Shown here: piece after piece, positions 47,401 through 58,151 of the stretch
Position numbering within the stretch: position 1 is the first letter of the stretch
Layout of the letters: the number at the start of each line of letters is the position of its first letter
NCBI GenBank assembly: GCA_963556255.1
Contig: OY744607.1
Coordinates: 37,097,230 to 37,161,229, forward strand
Reading direction: 5' to 3'
From: Allolobophora icterica
Taxonomy: Eukaryota > Annelida > Clitellata > Crassiclitellata > Lumbricidae
DNA length: 64,000 nt
Notes under the pieces: model-generated
What the model was told of the DNA's origin: nothing
What the model saw: the letters and a program-made list of their open reading frames with translations, nothing else
The model's database searches: none
Position numbers and translations under genes: made by a program

Positions 47401-50400
47401 CAAAGCTTGTCAAAAGGAAGTTCTTGACATGGCTCATAAAAATAGTTATAATGAGTTTCTGGTGTAAATGTAAGGAATTGCTGTTGGCCCTCGATGCAAA
47501 CCCCCCCCCCCCCACTGGCCTAGTGCCAGTCCCAAGCCTGGATAAATCATCTTTGTTATGACACAGCATCGTTAAACAGCAACTAACCAAGCACTTTGTG
47601 CTTAGTTCTGCACTTTTACCTAAATTTATTGTCAAGTTCAGGGTTTCCGGTTTTCCTTCCATCATTTTAACTAAGAACGAATAGAAAAGCAACCAATGAT
47701 CTCCTGAGACCTGTAATTGGCTCCCTCTAGACAAATGACATCTGTTCTGGAATGGTCTACAAACTATCATGCTTCAAAAAGACTAGGCTTCAAGACATGT
47801 TGGCTTGCTGTCGTTGTATCAAAGCATTTTGATTACTGAACCTCACTACTACACATCACTCTTACCACAGTTGATATTTCCATAAAATAGTACCGAGAAG
47901 ATACCTAATTTAAGCAACCAATCACTTCCTGTTCAAAAGATAAACCTATCCAGTTGCAATAAGTCTTGCACTGTAAAGTTTATTTGTTATATTTTGAGTA
48001 AGTATTAGATTATTTAATGCGAAGACCACATTCACTCTACCTCAAGGTTGCTCATTGCTCGGTCTTGATTTCTCATCAGTTCTTGAAGCATTGCAGGGTT
48101 TCGCACCATGTCCATCGTCTGAAAATCAAGCAGCATGTTGTCACAACAAAAGAACAGATTTCCCACACAAATCACAAGCATGAAGATAAAAGACACCACA
48201 ATATAGTCAAAGGCAAAGGTAACACACTTATTTTAGAACACTACATCTTACAACAGCAATTCAAGAATATTTAGCAATTCTTGCTTAACTAGCACTGATC
48301 TGCATTCACCAACACTGAGACGATGGAAGCCTGAATTAACATCAGCAGTTCACGTAATGTCATCATCAAGTATTAAGAACAGGGCTTTGCCAGCATTCTA
48401 TCCACAGCAACATGTCACCATCCAATGTTATAATTACAGTGTGTGTTATTTTAATTAGTTTAAAATACTGAATCCTGGCTATATACAACTTAAACACAAA
48501 ACTGGATACAAGACTTCAAAACACAGAATTACATATCATCAGCCAAACATCACTAATTAAAATTATTTAAGCAAAGCATACCACTGTTTGATTGCAACAC
48601 CAAGAATATACATAGATTATTATACCCTGTCTTGTTTTTTAAAAGTAAATTTTTTATCTCTGATATGGCTTCCTGTCCAGCATCGCATTCATTACAGGGT
48701 CTCCACCATGGCGTGGCATTGTGTCCTAGGGCGGGCCCCGGCCTACCTCTGCGAGCTCTTTACTTTAAATTCCGCTTGTGCGGGGCGCCGTGCCTTGCGC
48801 TCGGCCTCCCGGGGTGATTTTGCTGTCCCCTATGCACGTACTGCTATGGCGCAGCGTAGGGCATTCTCCGTGGTGGGTCCTACCGCTTGGAACGACCTCC
48901 CTCTTTCCCTTCGCTCTCTCCCTAGAGACCTCTCAGGTACTTTCTATGGCCTTCTTAAGACCTTTCTTTTTGACCGGGCCTGGGTCGGGAGCGCCACTGA
49001 GTAGATTTCTTGAAGGGGCGCTATAGAAGTTCATTATAGATAGATAGATATAGATAATAATTTGTAATAAATTAGATAATATCCAAATTAAATTCATACA
49101 ATTACTCGTTACAATTTAAGAACTGACGATGATAAGATTATTTCTGACACTGACCTGCCTCATGAGGTCTGGATTATTCAGCAGGTGTGTTATTTCAGGA
49201 TTTCTCTGAAAGGAAGTTGACCATATTAAATTAACAATTAACGAAATCACAGAATTCAGCAAATCCAATTACATGTATAATTCAATTAAAATATCTGTGT
49301 CTCAAGACAACGCGGCAACTTACGTACACTCAGTCCTAACAGAATTTCTTATAGTTCCCATAAGAAACAGATCACACGAGGAAAATATGACAAACACTAT
49401 AATCCATTTAAAACAAGGACAAATCACACTTCGTTTTAAATTAATTACAAGCTTTACAAACTTCCAAAATATCAGATGTTTATGCCTTAATAATAATAAC
49501 TAATAAATAAAAGTCAATAAGTGCATTTCCATAGAATAATTAACTCAACAATAAAAATAATTTCGTACTTAACTATGTAAACTGTTCTTGTTACTGTTGA
49601 ATTTAAAATGTTTATTTGGCTAATGTTATTCATCATCCTTAATGACACACAGGCAAGGCACTCTCAGCATGGTGTTAACCATGGACTCCACTGGATAGGA
49701 TTCGAGACTTGAGCTTCACAAAGCCCAAAAAATCAGATGTTTGTCGTAACGACTCGAAAGTAATAGTAGATATGTCCTTTCCTGTACAACTATTAACTGT
49801 AGAATAAAAACAATTTTCGCACATTCCTACATTCCTAAATAATTTTAAACTATTTATAGGACACGGAAAGGCAACTAGTTGTGAGGTCTCTGAGGTAAAC
49901 TGGAACAAGGCAGTAAAATTTACACCCTTATATGACAAACTAGCACGATTTCTTGTAATGATATTTGATAAGTATTTTTCTGTTTTGTATCAGTAAATAG
50001 GAAGTTATTCCTGTGTCCATCAAGGCAACAGAAAAACTTTAATAAGAAAACTTTTTGGAAATGAATTCTTACATCCATCAGTTCACGCATGTGGGGATTG
50101 CTCATTATCATCTGCCGGATGATTTCTGGATTGTTCATCATCTGCTGGACCATCGGATTATCCATCACTTGTCTCATCATGTTTGGATTACTCATGAACT
50201 AAATAAGAAAACATTGAACTGACCAATCAGTCTGCAATAATGATTCACAAAAAACATAACTCGGCTAATATGTTTACCTAAGTGTATCTTTTTCTTCAGT
50301 TTCATTACTACATCGGCTTAGATTAGATTTACCCCTTTTCTACTGTCTCAACATCATTAATCAATCGTTAAATAAGCACATTCTATCTTCATTATAAGAG

Positions 50401-53400
50401 TACTTCTGTGTTTATTTTACAGCCTCCATCACTTCCCTGTGCATCGAATTAAAATGGCAACCCATTTTCAAGGCAAGCAACTTGCAAGGAGAGGTTTATA
50501 TAGATCCTTTGAAAGATTCCTAGCAACTGTGAACAAACATCCAGAGGCTCAGAGGACGTGATAACAAATGTCCAGATGTTACATAAACATCATGTGTTTG
50601 CCTCCATATAAGTAAAGTAAGTATGTCCTTTATTAGACCACCTGCAAACGCACTGTGGCTTACAAACAGGTTATGCGAAGAGGTGGAAGAAACTAAATTA
50701 TAACATAAGGTGAGCAAGACTATTGGAAACTGTCAAAACTGTCATAACTGTCAAGCTGTATTCATGTGTCTGTACAGTGTACAAGTGTGAAGGCTCTGTC
50801 TGTCTCGTAGTCTGTCACCCTGTGTCCGTCTATCTATCAGTCGGTCTGTAATCATCATCGTACCTCTCAGACCGTCTCAAAAGCAGCTCAAGCAAACAAC
50901 TGAAGTCATTAACTTTACAACTAATTTTTTATGTTTAATATTGTTTGCATCCAGCAGTCAACCACTGCTAGTCATTTGCCGTGATATACAAACACCATAA
51001 AACTTCACATTCCTAGTACATGTACTAAGGTTGTATTATACTATAGCAGTAAATTCCTATTACCCCTATTACAGAAAAATTTATTTAGAGGCAGTCCTAG
51101 CATGATAGCCCTGCACAAAACACTAACCTTCAGAGTTTGCACAATTGCCATGGACAAAACAGGAATCTGCAGTTTGATATCAGACTTTGGTACAGCAGCA
51201 TGTCATCATTTTAATTGTAATAGAAACTTTTATAAAGCGCCATTCAGAAAGGTCAGCGGCGCTTCCGACCCAGGCCAGCGTCGTCACTGACAGAAAAGAA
51301 AGTTTACAGGCGCTTGCTGAACGGGGGGGGGGGGGGATAAGAACCTGTATCCGCAGGTCCTGAGGAAGTCAATTTCAACTGGATGGTCCACCAAAAGCAA
51401 AACTCCTGAACTGGGCCGTAGTGATGTGCACATGGGGACCCACCAGGAGGCCATGGGTAACCGACCGAACGGAAACCCCTCCAGGCACAGAGGAGATCGG
51501 AATGCAGTCATCAAATAGGGTGGAGCAAAGCTGACAGGACAGTTGCGCATGAAGGTAAGAATTTTAAACTGGATGCATTGCAGTGAAGGGAGTCCCGAAT
51601 GAAAGTGGATATCTGCGCCAACATCAGAATTTCACCCATAAGACGGTTGGTGGTCTTGAAGATAGACTACCGTAAAGCTTGAAGACATTAAAAGAGGAAA
51701 GACCAATGTAAGTGGCATTACCAAAGTCAACCCTAGTACAGATCAGGACATGGACCAGGGTAGTAATCACATGAGGAGGAAATGACTGGTGGAGTTGACG
51801 CAAGTGGTAAAGGCATGAATGAAAGACATATAGTTAAACGGTCAGTTAAAGAAAGAACTGGATCCAGGATGACTCTGAGGTCACAAACTGAGGCAGAGAA
51901 ATGGGCATTGGAGGCAGAGGGACTCCATATCAATCTTGGCGAGTTGGACACAGCTGCCATGCCAAACAAACTGAGTCTTGTCATAATTGATGCAGAGCCG
52001 ATTTGTGAACGACAGACATCCAGAAGTCCAGAGCCAAGGTGGCTCCAGAATCCGTTCGACCATAAGGGCGGCCATGGCCATCAGGCCATGAGTGAAGGTT
52101 TGCATGTTGTCGACATTACTGACTAACAACACCAATGCTTACCTGTCTCTGCATATCAGCAAAGCTGCCACCTCCTAAATTCAGCCCACCCATTAGATCA
52201 CGTTCCGGCATCGCTGGTCTTGAACCTGTGGATGGCGTTGATGGCTGAGTAGTGGTCGATCCAGTCTTCAACAAAAACCAATCAGTTGGTTTAGTTCTTA
52301 AATGTAGCTTACGTAATGCACTGTGACTGAACACTTGAATAAAGCGCCTTCCGAGCACCCCCTCCCAAAGGTGCTGCTTGCCAGACTAGATGATGCTAGG
52401 ATTAACTATGAACAACATGATCATCCACAGTAAATAATCCTTGAAATGCTTGAATTGCAGGATAAGTCATCACTGGTGGGCTTTTGCACACACTTAAATC
52501 TCGACCAAAGGAGTCCACAGTTGTCAGTTGACATTATGCTCAGAGTGCCTGACATGCATTGCATTACCGATGAGGAGTAACCACAGCCAGGAAACAATAT
52601 ACATCCAACAGTAATGAAAACAGTTAAAAAAATACAGCTTAAGTCCTTTTACAATGACATAAAGCCATCACATGAAATATAAATCAATGAATAATAAATA
52701 GAATCATTACAGCTAAATAAATACATAAACTAATTACTGTTAGAGTAGATGTTGAATTATTAGGCGAAAACTCTGTATGCAAGTCATAAACTAATTGATT
52801 TCACATTTAGACTGCTAGCTTAAGCAAACCAAATACAACATTTTCATCACAACGATAAAAGATATACAAGTGTGACAGTGAGGTTGATGAAAGGGAAATT
52901 TCAGCAGTAAAAACTGTTTACCGAAACCATGTTTTAATAAGCTAAGGTCAAATTCAATTAAGGAGGAGAAATACATACTCAAGTTCTATAACGGCTTTGA
53001 TTGTTTTGCTCATGATCATTTCAAAATTATCAGACTACTATGCAGCATGTAAAACTGCAATTCTTGAGATGTATCGAACAAATAATACATACCGTCACGG
53101 TTGCTCTTTGTGCAGCCGCTTCCTGTAGAAAACAAAAACATCTAAATCACATAAAAGTGTAAACCAAAAGTTAATTGGTCTTCTGCAGGAATCAGTCAGA
53201 TCAATCACACTAGCTATAACTGTCTGTCTTTCGACTAAGAGGCTGAGGGTCAAGTCTAATTACGCTCCTGTAATTCTGTAGCACAGAGAAATTTAAAACT
53301 AAATAAACACTATTTGGCTACAATTTCTGAGTTTTTAATTAACTTTACAACAAATCTGTAACCGCTACTTTTAGACTCAGATTCAGATCAAGGCTTTCAT

Positions 53401-56400
53401 CTTTACATTCTCACTTCTTTCAGCAGCTGCAATTTTTATACATTCTTAACACTTCAACGACAAGAGTGTACTAAAAGCGACTGGGAAACCAATGCAGCTC
53501 GTTGTTAAAGTGTTAAAAGATGAGCTATATAAGCATCCAGCTGCATCAGAGCAAAGCTTGCACTAAACCTTTTATAACAAAACATCAAAATTTATATATA
53601 ACATTAGCTTAGTCTTAATAAGAAATCTTTAATCACTGAAGTGTCCAAACCTGTGACCGGATAACCAGGTGTACAGTAATGCCATCCTTGATGCCATGCT
53701 GCTTCAAAGTCTCGGCATCTTTTATAATTTTCCCGGCATATATCAAACACACAGTCCCCAGTTGAGCCTCAAATGCCTTGGCTACTTCTTCCCGTAACTG
53801 AAGACAGAAACAACAAGCGTGATAAACAATGATTAACCATGAAAACCATGTCACACCTGAAAAGGAATCACTTAGAAATCAAACTGGACAAACAGCAAAC
53901 CTTTGAAAAACTAACATTTATCCACATTCATTTGTTCACCAGTCAGAAACAGTAACATGGATAAAAAGAACTTAGACAGCATCTTCTAAAATCAGTTTTT
54001 ACAATTTAGTTAACTTTCAAGTTTCTTCTAAAGCAGAAAAACAAGGATAAAGACAGTTCCTCCGTTTACTTGTCTGTCTATGCTAACCATCCAGGAAGTT
54101 CTCATTTCTAGATCTGTCATATATCACACTCTGTGGAAAAAATGCAGGGCATATGCTCATTTGCTTTTTGTAGAATCTGTGCTGGTAAGAAATGAATCTC
54201 AAACTACTCAAAAGTCAATGCATTGCTGACTCTTCAGCTCATACTGGTACCAACTTATACTGCTTGGTTTAAGAGAGAGCCATATGCAAACAACTTGCCT
54301 TTAACAGCTGCTTAGCATGCTGTTACACACAACTAACTGTTGGTTCATAAAGCATAAATTCTAACTAATAAGACACCCTGCTGGTAGGTGGCAACTTCGG
54401 TGCGTTACAATTCACTGGTTTGTTGGTATGACCTTCTGTTCTCTAAAGACATCTTTTCTATTAGACTAATATACAGAATCTTTATGATATCTCCTAAAAG
54501 GTGCTATATAAACGTTAGAACTGCTACAATTACAGTTTGTGTCACTTATATCTTTGTATTTACAAGTCATGTATTACAAACATGATCTGCTGCAAAGAAA
54601 CCTATGTATCCAGAACTGTCAGATTGCTTGACTTAAGACAATTCAAATGTTTTTTAACAATTTGAACGCTAGGGACGTGTTAACACGTCTTAAATTTGGT
54701 AAGTTCAGGTGCTACGGACATGTAGCATCGGCTGTTCAGGGTCATTGGCTGTTCAGGGTCAGTTCAGTGTCCCATAACATTTTCTGCCGCTTATTAGTAA
54801 TAATGGACACGTTTTGCCACCTACTGAACATATGTAAGATTATTTTTGGTAGTGTCTAGTGAATACAAACAGAATGAATGAAGCATCTGTGGTGATGTCA
54901 GGCTTGTCAGCCATCTTGGTGTAAGCGTTTTGCAGTAAATATGAATTGAAATGAAGTGGAAGGACAAGAGGGACACTATGATGTTGTCTACTCACCATGT
55001 GGGGCATATTATGGACAGTTGTAAAAGGAACCAAGTGGCCAGTTTGTGAAAAAGCCAGACTGCATTTTAGACTATAATGACCTCACGTGTGGCATAGACT
55101 GCAGGGACCAACTTTTGTCTTATTACACACCACTGAGAAACTCATTGAAGAGGTACAGAAAGGTGGTCCTATAGATAACTGACATGGCTGTAGCAAATGC
55201 ATACCTTCTCTACAACAAGCTTGGAGAAACTAGGTGCCAGATATTGTTCAGAACGAATGTTATTCGGTCTCTTCTGGGAAGCAAAGATTGACCAGAGGCA
55301 GCCACCCGATCAATGGCCTTCTAGCATTACAAGGCATTGGACCTATCCAGACTCAGTGGACAGCACTATCTGAATGTTATCCCAGCAACTGCAACCAAAG
55401 CAGGACCTTCTAGGAAGTGTGTTGTTTGTAGCAAGCATGGAAAGCACAAGGAAAAGCATTATTTTTGTGAAACTTGCCCATCATAGCCTGTGCTGTGTAT
55501 TGTACCATGTTTTAAACAGTTTCACACTGAGCATAATATCTAAGCGCCCTACAGTGTGACAGTAAGTCACACACATAAAGGGAACAGTTATTTTAAATTT
55601 TTTAAGCAAAAGGATGTAAAAAAGAATAAATAAATATTAAACAAATTCTGTGTTGTTTGGCCTATAGCCGCACCTGGTGAATAATTGGGCCCTCAGTTAG
55701 TGTTAATCTAAGATCAGTGAATTTCATACATTCATTAATTCAGAGCGTTTATATAGCACCCTTCCAGAATAACTCTTCAGATGTTGTGCTCCATGCCCAG
55801 CCTCAGCAAAAGAACTTTAAGTGCTGGAAGAGGCACATGCAGCATCCATAGCTATAATATTTTACATCACTTACACAAGTTAATCACAACAAAACCTGCC
55901 CTAGAGAAGTAAAATTCTCAAAGTGTCTAATATCAAGAAGAATAAGCTTTAATTCATTAATCACATGTAGACCTCAGAATCACTGCCAACAACAGCAGCT
56001 GATCAAAACAGACCACACCACAAGAAACATTTTCCAAACATAGCAATAATCCAAACATAGGTGCAATCTAATTGAAATCTTTTAAATATGTAACTGGACA
56101 CTGACATCCTACAAAATCCTAAATGGGTTTAAATATGTTTAAGGGTTTTGGGGTTACAAGGAATTATCATCACAATGTTTATAAATTTGAACATTTACAA
56201 ATTAGGTTTAAAGTTGTTTCGATTCTGGTGGAACATTCCAGATAAATAAGTGCTTAAACTGGCCCATATCTATGTTTGTGACTTGTTGGACAGTTTGTAT
56301 TCAAGTCGGCAGAAAGGATCTTCAATCTCACATTGAAATAACATCGGAGAAGGCATTTACACACACATCTTGTCAGACTTTAATCTGATTTAGCTAGCCT

Positions 56401-56822
56401 GGCGTATTCAGTTTCTGATCCAAGTGACTATGCCAAATTGAGTCAGCTGTGTTTGAGGGTGAAAATATATCAAGTCGGGTGGCAATTCGATCTAACTCCT
56501 CGAAACTCTTCTTTAAAATGCACTCAATCCGGCTCAAAGCATCAAAGCTCCAGAACTGGTTTTTCTTTAGATCAGAGAACAACTAATGCCAATTAAATCA
56601 CTAAACCTTATTATGACGTAGCATACACAGGCCGTAATGAAAATGGCCGGCATTTCAGCAATTACACGCCAAAAATGGCATAAATTTTCGGAAATAAGAG
56701 CAAGATAGAAAGCTTCCAACCTCTTTGACCGTGGCATCTTCATCAATTTCGACAATCTTCTTGTCTCTCGGCGTTTTAACAGTGACTTTGGCTTTAACTC
56801 CGTTTGCACTTTGGTCGGCCAT
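41374..56822 (-). CDS. UBQLN: Ubiquilin, complete 15-exon gene (about 604-608 residues)
   Basis: Ubiquilins are cytosolic shuttles: the UBL binds the proteasome, the UBA binds ubiquitin, and the STI1 repeats hold misfolded or membrane-targeted clients. All exons join in phase. The UBL spans exons 1-2 ([40 protein letters not shown]). STI1-type NP repeats fill exons 4-8 ([58 protein letters not shown]) and 10-12. Exon 9 has the conserved [10 protein letters not shown]. Exon 13 is an Ala/Pro/Ser/Thr-rich linker of 122 residues. The UBA is in exons 14-15 ([29 protein letters not shown]). The length is close to human UBQLN1 (589). Start chosen at MADQ; an in-frame ATG six codons upstream gives MCKRNN, not seen in homologues. 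The only uncertain junction is the exon 9 donor. Confidence 0.96.
42171..42255 (-). CDS. UBQLN: Ubiquilin exon 14 (UBA, first helices)
   Basis: 28 codons plus one base: [20 protein letters not shown] then LNREANLQ. The MGF loop is the ubiquitin-contacting motif of UBA domains. Donor GTTAGT; split codon becomes Cys. Confidence 0.95.
42791..43157 (-). CDS. UBQLN: Ubiquilin exon 13 (Ala/Pro/Ser/Thr linker)
   Basis: One base plus 122 codons. Low-complexity linker with many Pro, Thr, Ser and Ala, ending in [10 protein letters not shown]; acceptor with TTTTTCCAG, donor GTAAGA. Longer than the corresponding part of human UBQLN1. Confidence 0.9.
43427..43496. mobile_element. 71-bp mini-MITE, copy 2 (inverted) in ubiquilin intron 12
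   Basis: Reverse-oriented relative of 19,957 and 53,446 with one terminal TTAACACTTAA-like arm intact. Its other end (..GTGCTAA) was used as the TAA target of the Harbinger-like MITE that follows directly. Confidence 0.75.
43497..43946. mobile_element. PIF/Harbinger-like MITE, copy 2, ubiquilin intron 12
   Basis: Starts GGGGCCGTCCACATATTACG and ends in the inverse GGATGGCCCC. TAA lies on both sides (43,494-43,496 and 43,947-43,949). Interior matches 12,901-13,374; the G-runs inside each end differ in length between copies. Confidence 0.9.
44099..44217 (-). CDS. UBQLN: Ubiquilin exon 12
   Basis: 39 codons plus two bases: [20 protein letters not shown] then [19 protein letters not shown]; donor GTAAGT. 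The last codon completes as Gly with exon 13. Confidence 0.94.
44566..44649 (-). CDS. UBQLN: Ubiquilin exon 11
   Basis: 28 codons: [20 protein letters not shown] then MLPSFMQR, matching the conserved [20 protein letters not shown] region; acceptor TGTTTACAG, donor GTATGT. Confidence 0.94.
45059..45361. repeat. 34-bp minisatellite in ubiquilin intron 10
   Basis: About nine units of ACTACAAACATGGAGGGTAC followed by ATCCTTTGGGTAAA. Variants (CACACATGG, CATAGAGG, TTGAGGTAAA, GGTTAAATCC) recur every third unit, giving a 102-bp higher-order period. The array ends about 8 bp from the exon 10 donor. Confidence 0.95.
45370..45512 (-). CDS. UBQLN: Ubiquilin exon 10 (STI1-2)
   Basis: Two bases plus 47 codons: [20 protein letters not shown] through NPATAQQ; acceptor GGTTTCAG, donor GTACAG. 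The donor lies next to a 34-bp minisatellite. Confidence 0.95.
46016..46207 (-). CDS. UBQLN: Ubiquilin exon 9 ([10 protein letters not shown] segment)
   Basis: Starts with the second part of the Asn codon and reads [33 protein letters not shown], and so on to PPLFGLS. Two donors keep the phase: GTTAGC (exon end 46,016) and GTGGAA (exon end 46,028), differing by four codons. Confidence 0.85.
47125..47236 (-). CDS. UBQLN: Ubiquilin exon 8
   Basis: 37 codons plus one base: [20 protein letters not shown] then [16 protein letters not shown]; acceptor TTGTTTCAG, donor GTTTGT. The split codon becomes Asn with exon 9. Confidence 0.9.
48041..48118 (-). CDS. UBQLN: Ubiquilin exon 7
   Basis: 26 codons, [18 protein letters not shown] then DRAMSNLE; acceptor GATTTTCAG, donor GTAGAG. 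Confidence 0.94.
48647..49075 (+). mobile_element. L2/CR1-type 3' end in ubiquilin intron 6
   Basis: Antisense to ubiquilin. Reads [14 protein letters not shown], then [48 protein letters not shown] and a stop, then GGGGCGCTATAGAAG and a GATA-type tail. 5'-truncated. Closely related to 60,850-61,475. Confidence 0.87.
49155..49205 (-). CDS. UBQLN: Ubiquilin exon 6
   Basis: 17 codons, [17 protein letters not shown]; acceptor CTTTCAG, donor GTCAGT. Confidence 0.93.
50073..50198 (-). CDS. UBQLN: Ubiquilin exon 5 (STI1-1)
   Basis: 42 codons from [15 protein letters not shown] to [10 protein letters not shown]; acceptor TTATTTAG, donor GTAAGA. Met/Asn/Pro-rich helical repeats typical of STI1. Confidence 0.95.
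51205..52135 (-). mobile_element. L2-type retrotransposon fragment in ubiquilin intron 4
   Basis: Minus-strand frames, shifted several times: [39 protein letters not shown] (the usual RDLGVxLDxxLSL block), ending with a GGCGCTTTATAAAAG tail signature (complement near 51,230). The element reaches to within about 10-20 bp of the exon 4 donor. Confidence 0.75.
52143..52265 (-). CDS. UBQLN: Ubiquilin exon 4 (linker and start of first STI1)
   Basis: 41 codons; acceptor TTTTTGTTGAAG, donor GTAAGC. A Ser/Thr/Pro linker followed by [16 protein letters not shown], matching the conserved entry to the first STI1 region. Confidence 0.93.
53093..53122 (-). CDS. UBQLN: Ubiquilin exon 3 (30-nt microexon)
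   Basis: Ten codons, [10 protein letters not shown], between acceptor TTTTCTACAG and donor GTATGT, in phase 0. Linker after the UBL. Skipping it would keep the frame, so it may be alternatively used. Confidence 0.8.
53446..53516. mobile_element. 71-bp mini-MITE, copy 3, ubiquilin intron 2
   Basis: TTAACACTTCAACGAC and the inverse TTAACACTTTAACAACG; interior as in copy 1. Non-coding. Confidence 0.85.
53651..53797 (-). CDS. UBQLN: Ubiquilin exon 2 (rest of UBL)
   Basis: 49 codons; acceptor CTGTCTTCAG, donor GTTTGG. Contains [10 protein letters not shown], the counterpart of ubiquitin's LIFAGK, and [13 protein letters not shown]. Confidence 0.95.
54658..55702 (+). mobile_element. piggyBac transposon relic in ubiquilin intron 1
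   Basis: TTAA lies on both sides (54,654-54,657 and 55,703-55,706), the piggyBac target. The left end continues CAATTTGAACGCTAGGGACG. Frames from 54,950 onward, broken by stops, read [52 protein letters not shown], and finally a Cys-rich tail ([21 protein letters not shown], then [13 protein letters not shown]), the order seen at the C-terminus of piggyBac transposases. Much of the N-terminal half is missing; the copy is dead. Confidence 0.75.
55740..55860 (-). mobile_element. Short retroelement tail, ubiquilin intron 1
   Basis: Contains TTTATATAGCACCCTTCC, the complement of the GGxGCTATATAAA signature at the 3' ends of L2-like and SINE copies in this window. Limits uncertain. Confidence 0.35.
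56721..56822 (-). CDS. UBQLN: Ubiquilin exon 1 (UBL, first strands)
   Basis: 34 codons from [18 protein letters not shown] to ATVKE; donor GTTGGA; phase 0. Encodes the first beta-hairpin of the ubiquitin-like fold. Confidence 0.93.
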
Positions 56823-56937
56823 GTTGTTTCTCTTACACACGTTGTGCTAGAAATGTCGCTGGCTCACGGGTTAAAGATGCAAGTAAGCATGTAAGTAAGC
56901 AAACAACTAGATGAGCAAGTCTGCAAAACTTAGACTA
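56823..56937. other. Ubiquilin 5' UTR and promoter-proximal region
   Basis: Only about 115 bp separate the start codon from the retroposon tail at 56,938, so the promoter may overlap repeat sequence. No TATA box seen. Confidence 0.4.
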
Positions 56938-57245
56938 ATAATAATAATAATCTTCGTTTAATATAATCAAACTGACAATAACGCAGTATGATTACAAATC
57001 AGTATGAACGGATGATCACAAGTTATTACAGGAGTCGAATTTAACTGTACACGGCAGCCATGCAAGGCGCCCATCACGTCCTACATCTCATTTTAACAAC
57101 GCGCCATCTCACGAATGAAAGGCTGAGTGGACCTAAACTTGAGGAGGTTGCGGGAAGCGATCCCGCTACCTCTTGCTCTTCACGCCAGTGATGTTACTAC
57201 CACAGTATAAATAATTATTTATACTGTGTTACTACTACTCTATGG
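56938..57245 (-). mobile_element. Retroposon family A, longest copy, next to the ubiquilin 5' end
   Basis: The (ATT)n tail appears in complement at 56,938-56,955, followed by sequence matching 39,258-39,400 and then 1-184. Interrupted by a 28-bp palindrome at 57,201-57,228. Confidence 0.85.
57201..57228. repeat. 28-bp perfect palindrome inserted in retroposon A
   Basis: Both halves read CACAGTATAAATAA, one per strand. The 7-mer TTACTAC lies directly on each side, and the copy at 1-184 lacks the palindrome. Confidence 0.9.
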
Positions 57246-57953
57246 ACCCCCCCCCCCACGTACGAAACACGTACGATGAGTTATAAAAAACAGTTAGGCC
57301 CTAGGTGTCAGATCTCAAATCAGAGGGCCGCCGGATATTATCAGTTTCGGCTGAATTTAGGCCTATAACTACTGAATATACGAATTACAGACATAGAAGG
57401 TTTGTAGGCCAATACTCGACCTAAATGACACTCGCCTCAACAGCTGCTCTACCGCCTCTCTTGATCTGGACTCCCAGAAATCGGACTCGGACCTCCTCTG
57501 ACTACCCTCTGGAAACCTCTGTGACTTAATGCAGCGTTCGTGAGTAAGCTGGTGCTCTGTGCTTCACTTGGTGTGGCGCTTTATAAGTTTGCAGTTTTGC
57601 ATTTTGGATGCCATTTTGTGAAACGGTTAATGGAACCATCGAAGTAGGGCCTATATTATATAGGCCTACTATTTTATTGGCTTGATAAAGGAAACGAGTC
57701 ATAGCTACTCTTTTCGTTATTACAAGTAAGTAGTAACCTACTAGTATACTTACTACTTTTTGATACTTTCATTTCGCATCCTGCATTTATTCACTGGTGA
57801 AGCATATTTCGTTTTATATGTAAGTTTAGGAATCTATACATAGTATGTAAGTATAACTATAGTATTGTATTGTATTGTATTGTATTCGGACATTTATGAG
57901 TCATTTTCCGGTATTTGGCTAAATTGGAAATACGACTGTCCTCGGTCATTTCT
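57246..57953. other. No gene seen
   Basis: Contains a short C-run, TAGGCCTA palindromes (about 57,357 and 57,661), and a (TGTAT)n run at 57,864-57,889. One retroelement-tail-like GGCGCTTTATAAG lies near 57,576. Confidence 0.5.
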
Positions 57954-57961
57954 CAGAAAAC

Positions 57962-58143
57962 CAGGGACGTAACTAGCGTTGGGCTTGGGGGGGGGGGGCT
58001 TAAGCCCCCCCAAACGAAGTTGAAGCCCCCCAAACAAGTCAAGCCGTTGTATGCTTACGGCTAAAATTCGTATGAACACTATATAAATGTTGCCATGTTC
58101 AAGGTTTAAGCCCCCCAAACGAAAAATCCTAGTTACGTGCCTG
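57962..58143. mobile_element. 182-bp hAT MITE
   Basis: Ends CAGGGACGTAACTAG and the inverse CAGGCACGTAACTAG. Perfect 8-bp duplication CAGAAAAC at 57,954-57,961 and 58,144-58,151. Interior has GCCCCCCAAAC in three copies. Confidence 0.92.
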
Positions 58144-58151
58144 CAGAAAAC

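Noticed and set aside
47300..47770. 156-codon minus-strand frame
   Set aside because: Lies wholly within ubiquilin intron 7, shows no recognisable domain, and contains a C-run; ubiquilin exons on both sides join without it.
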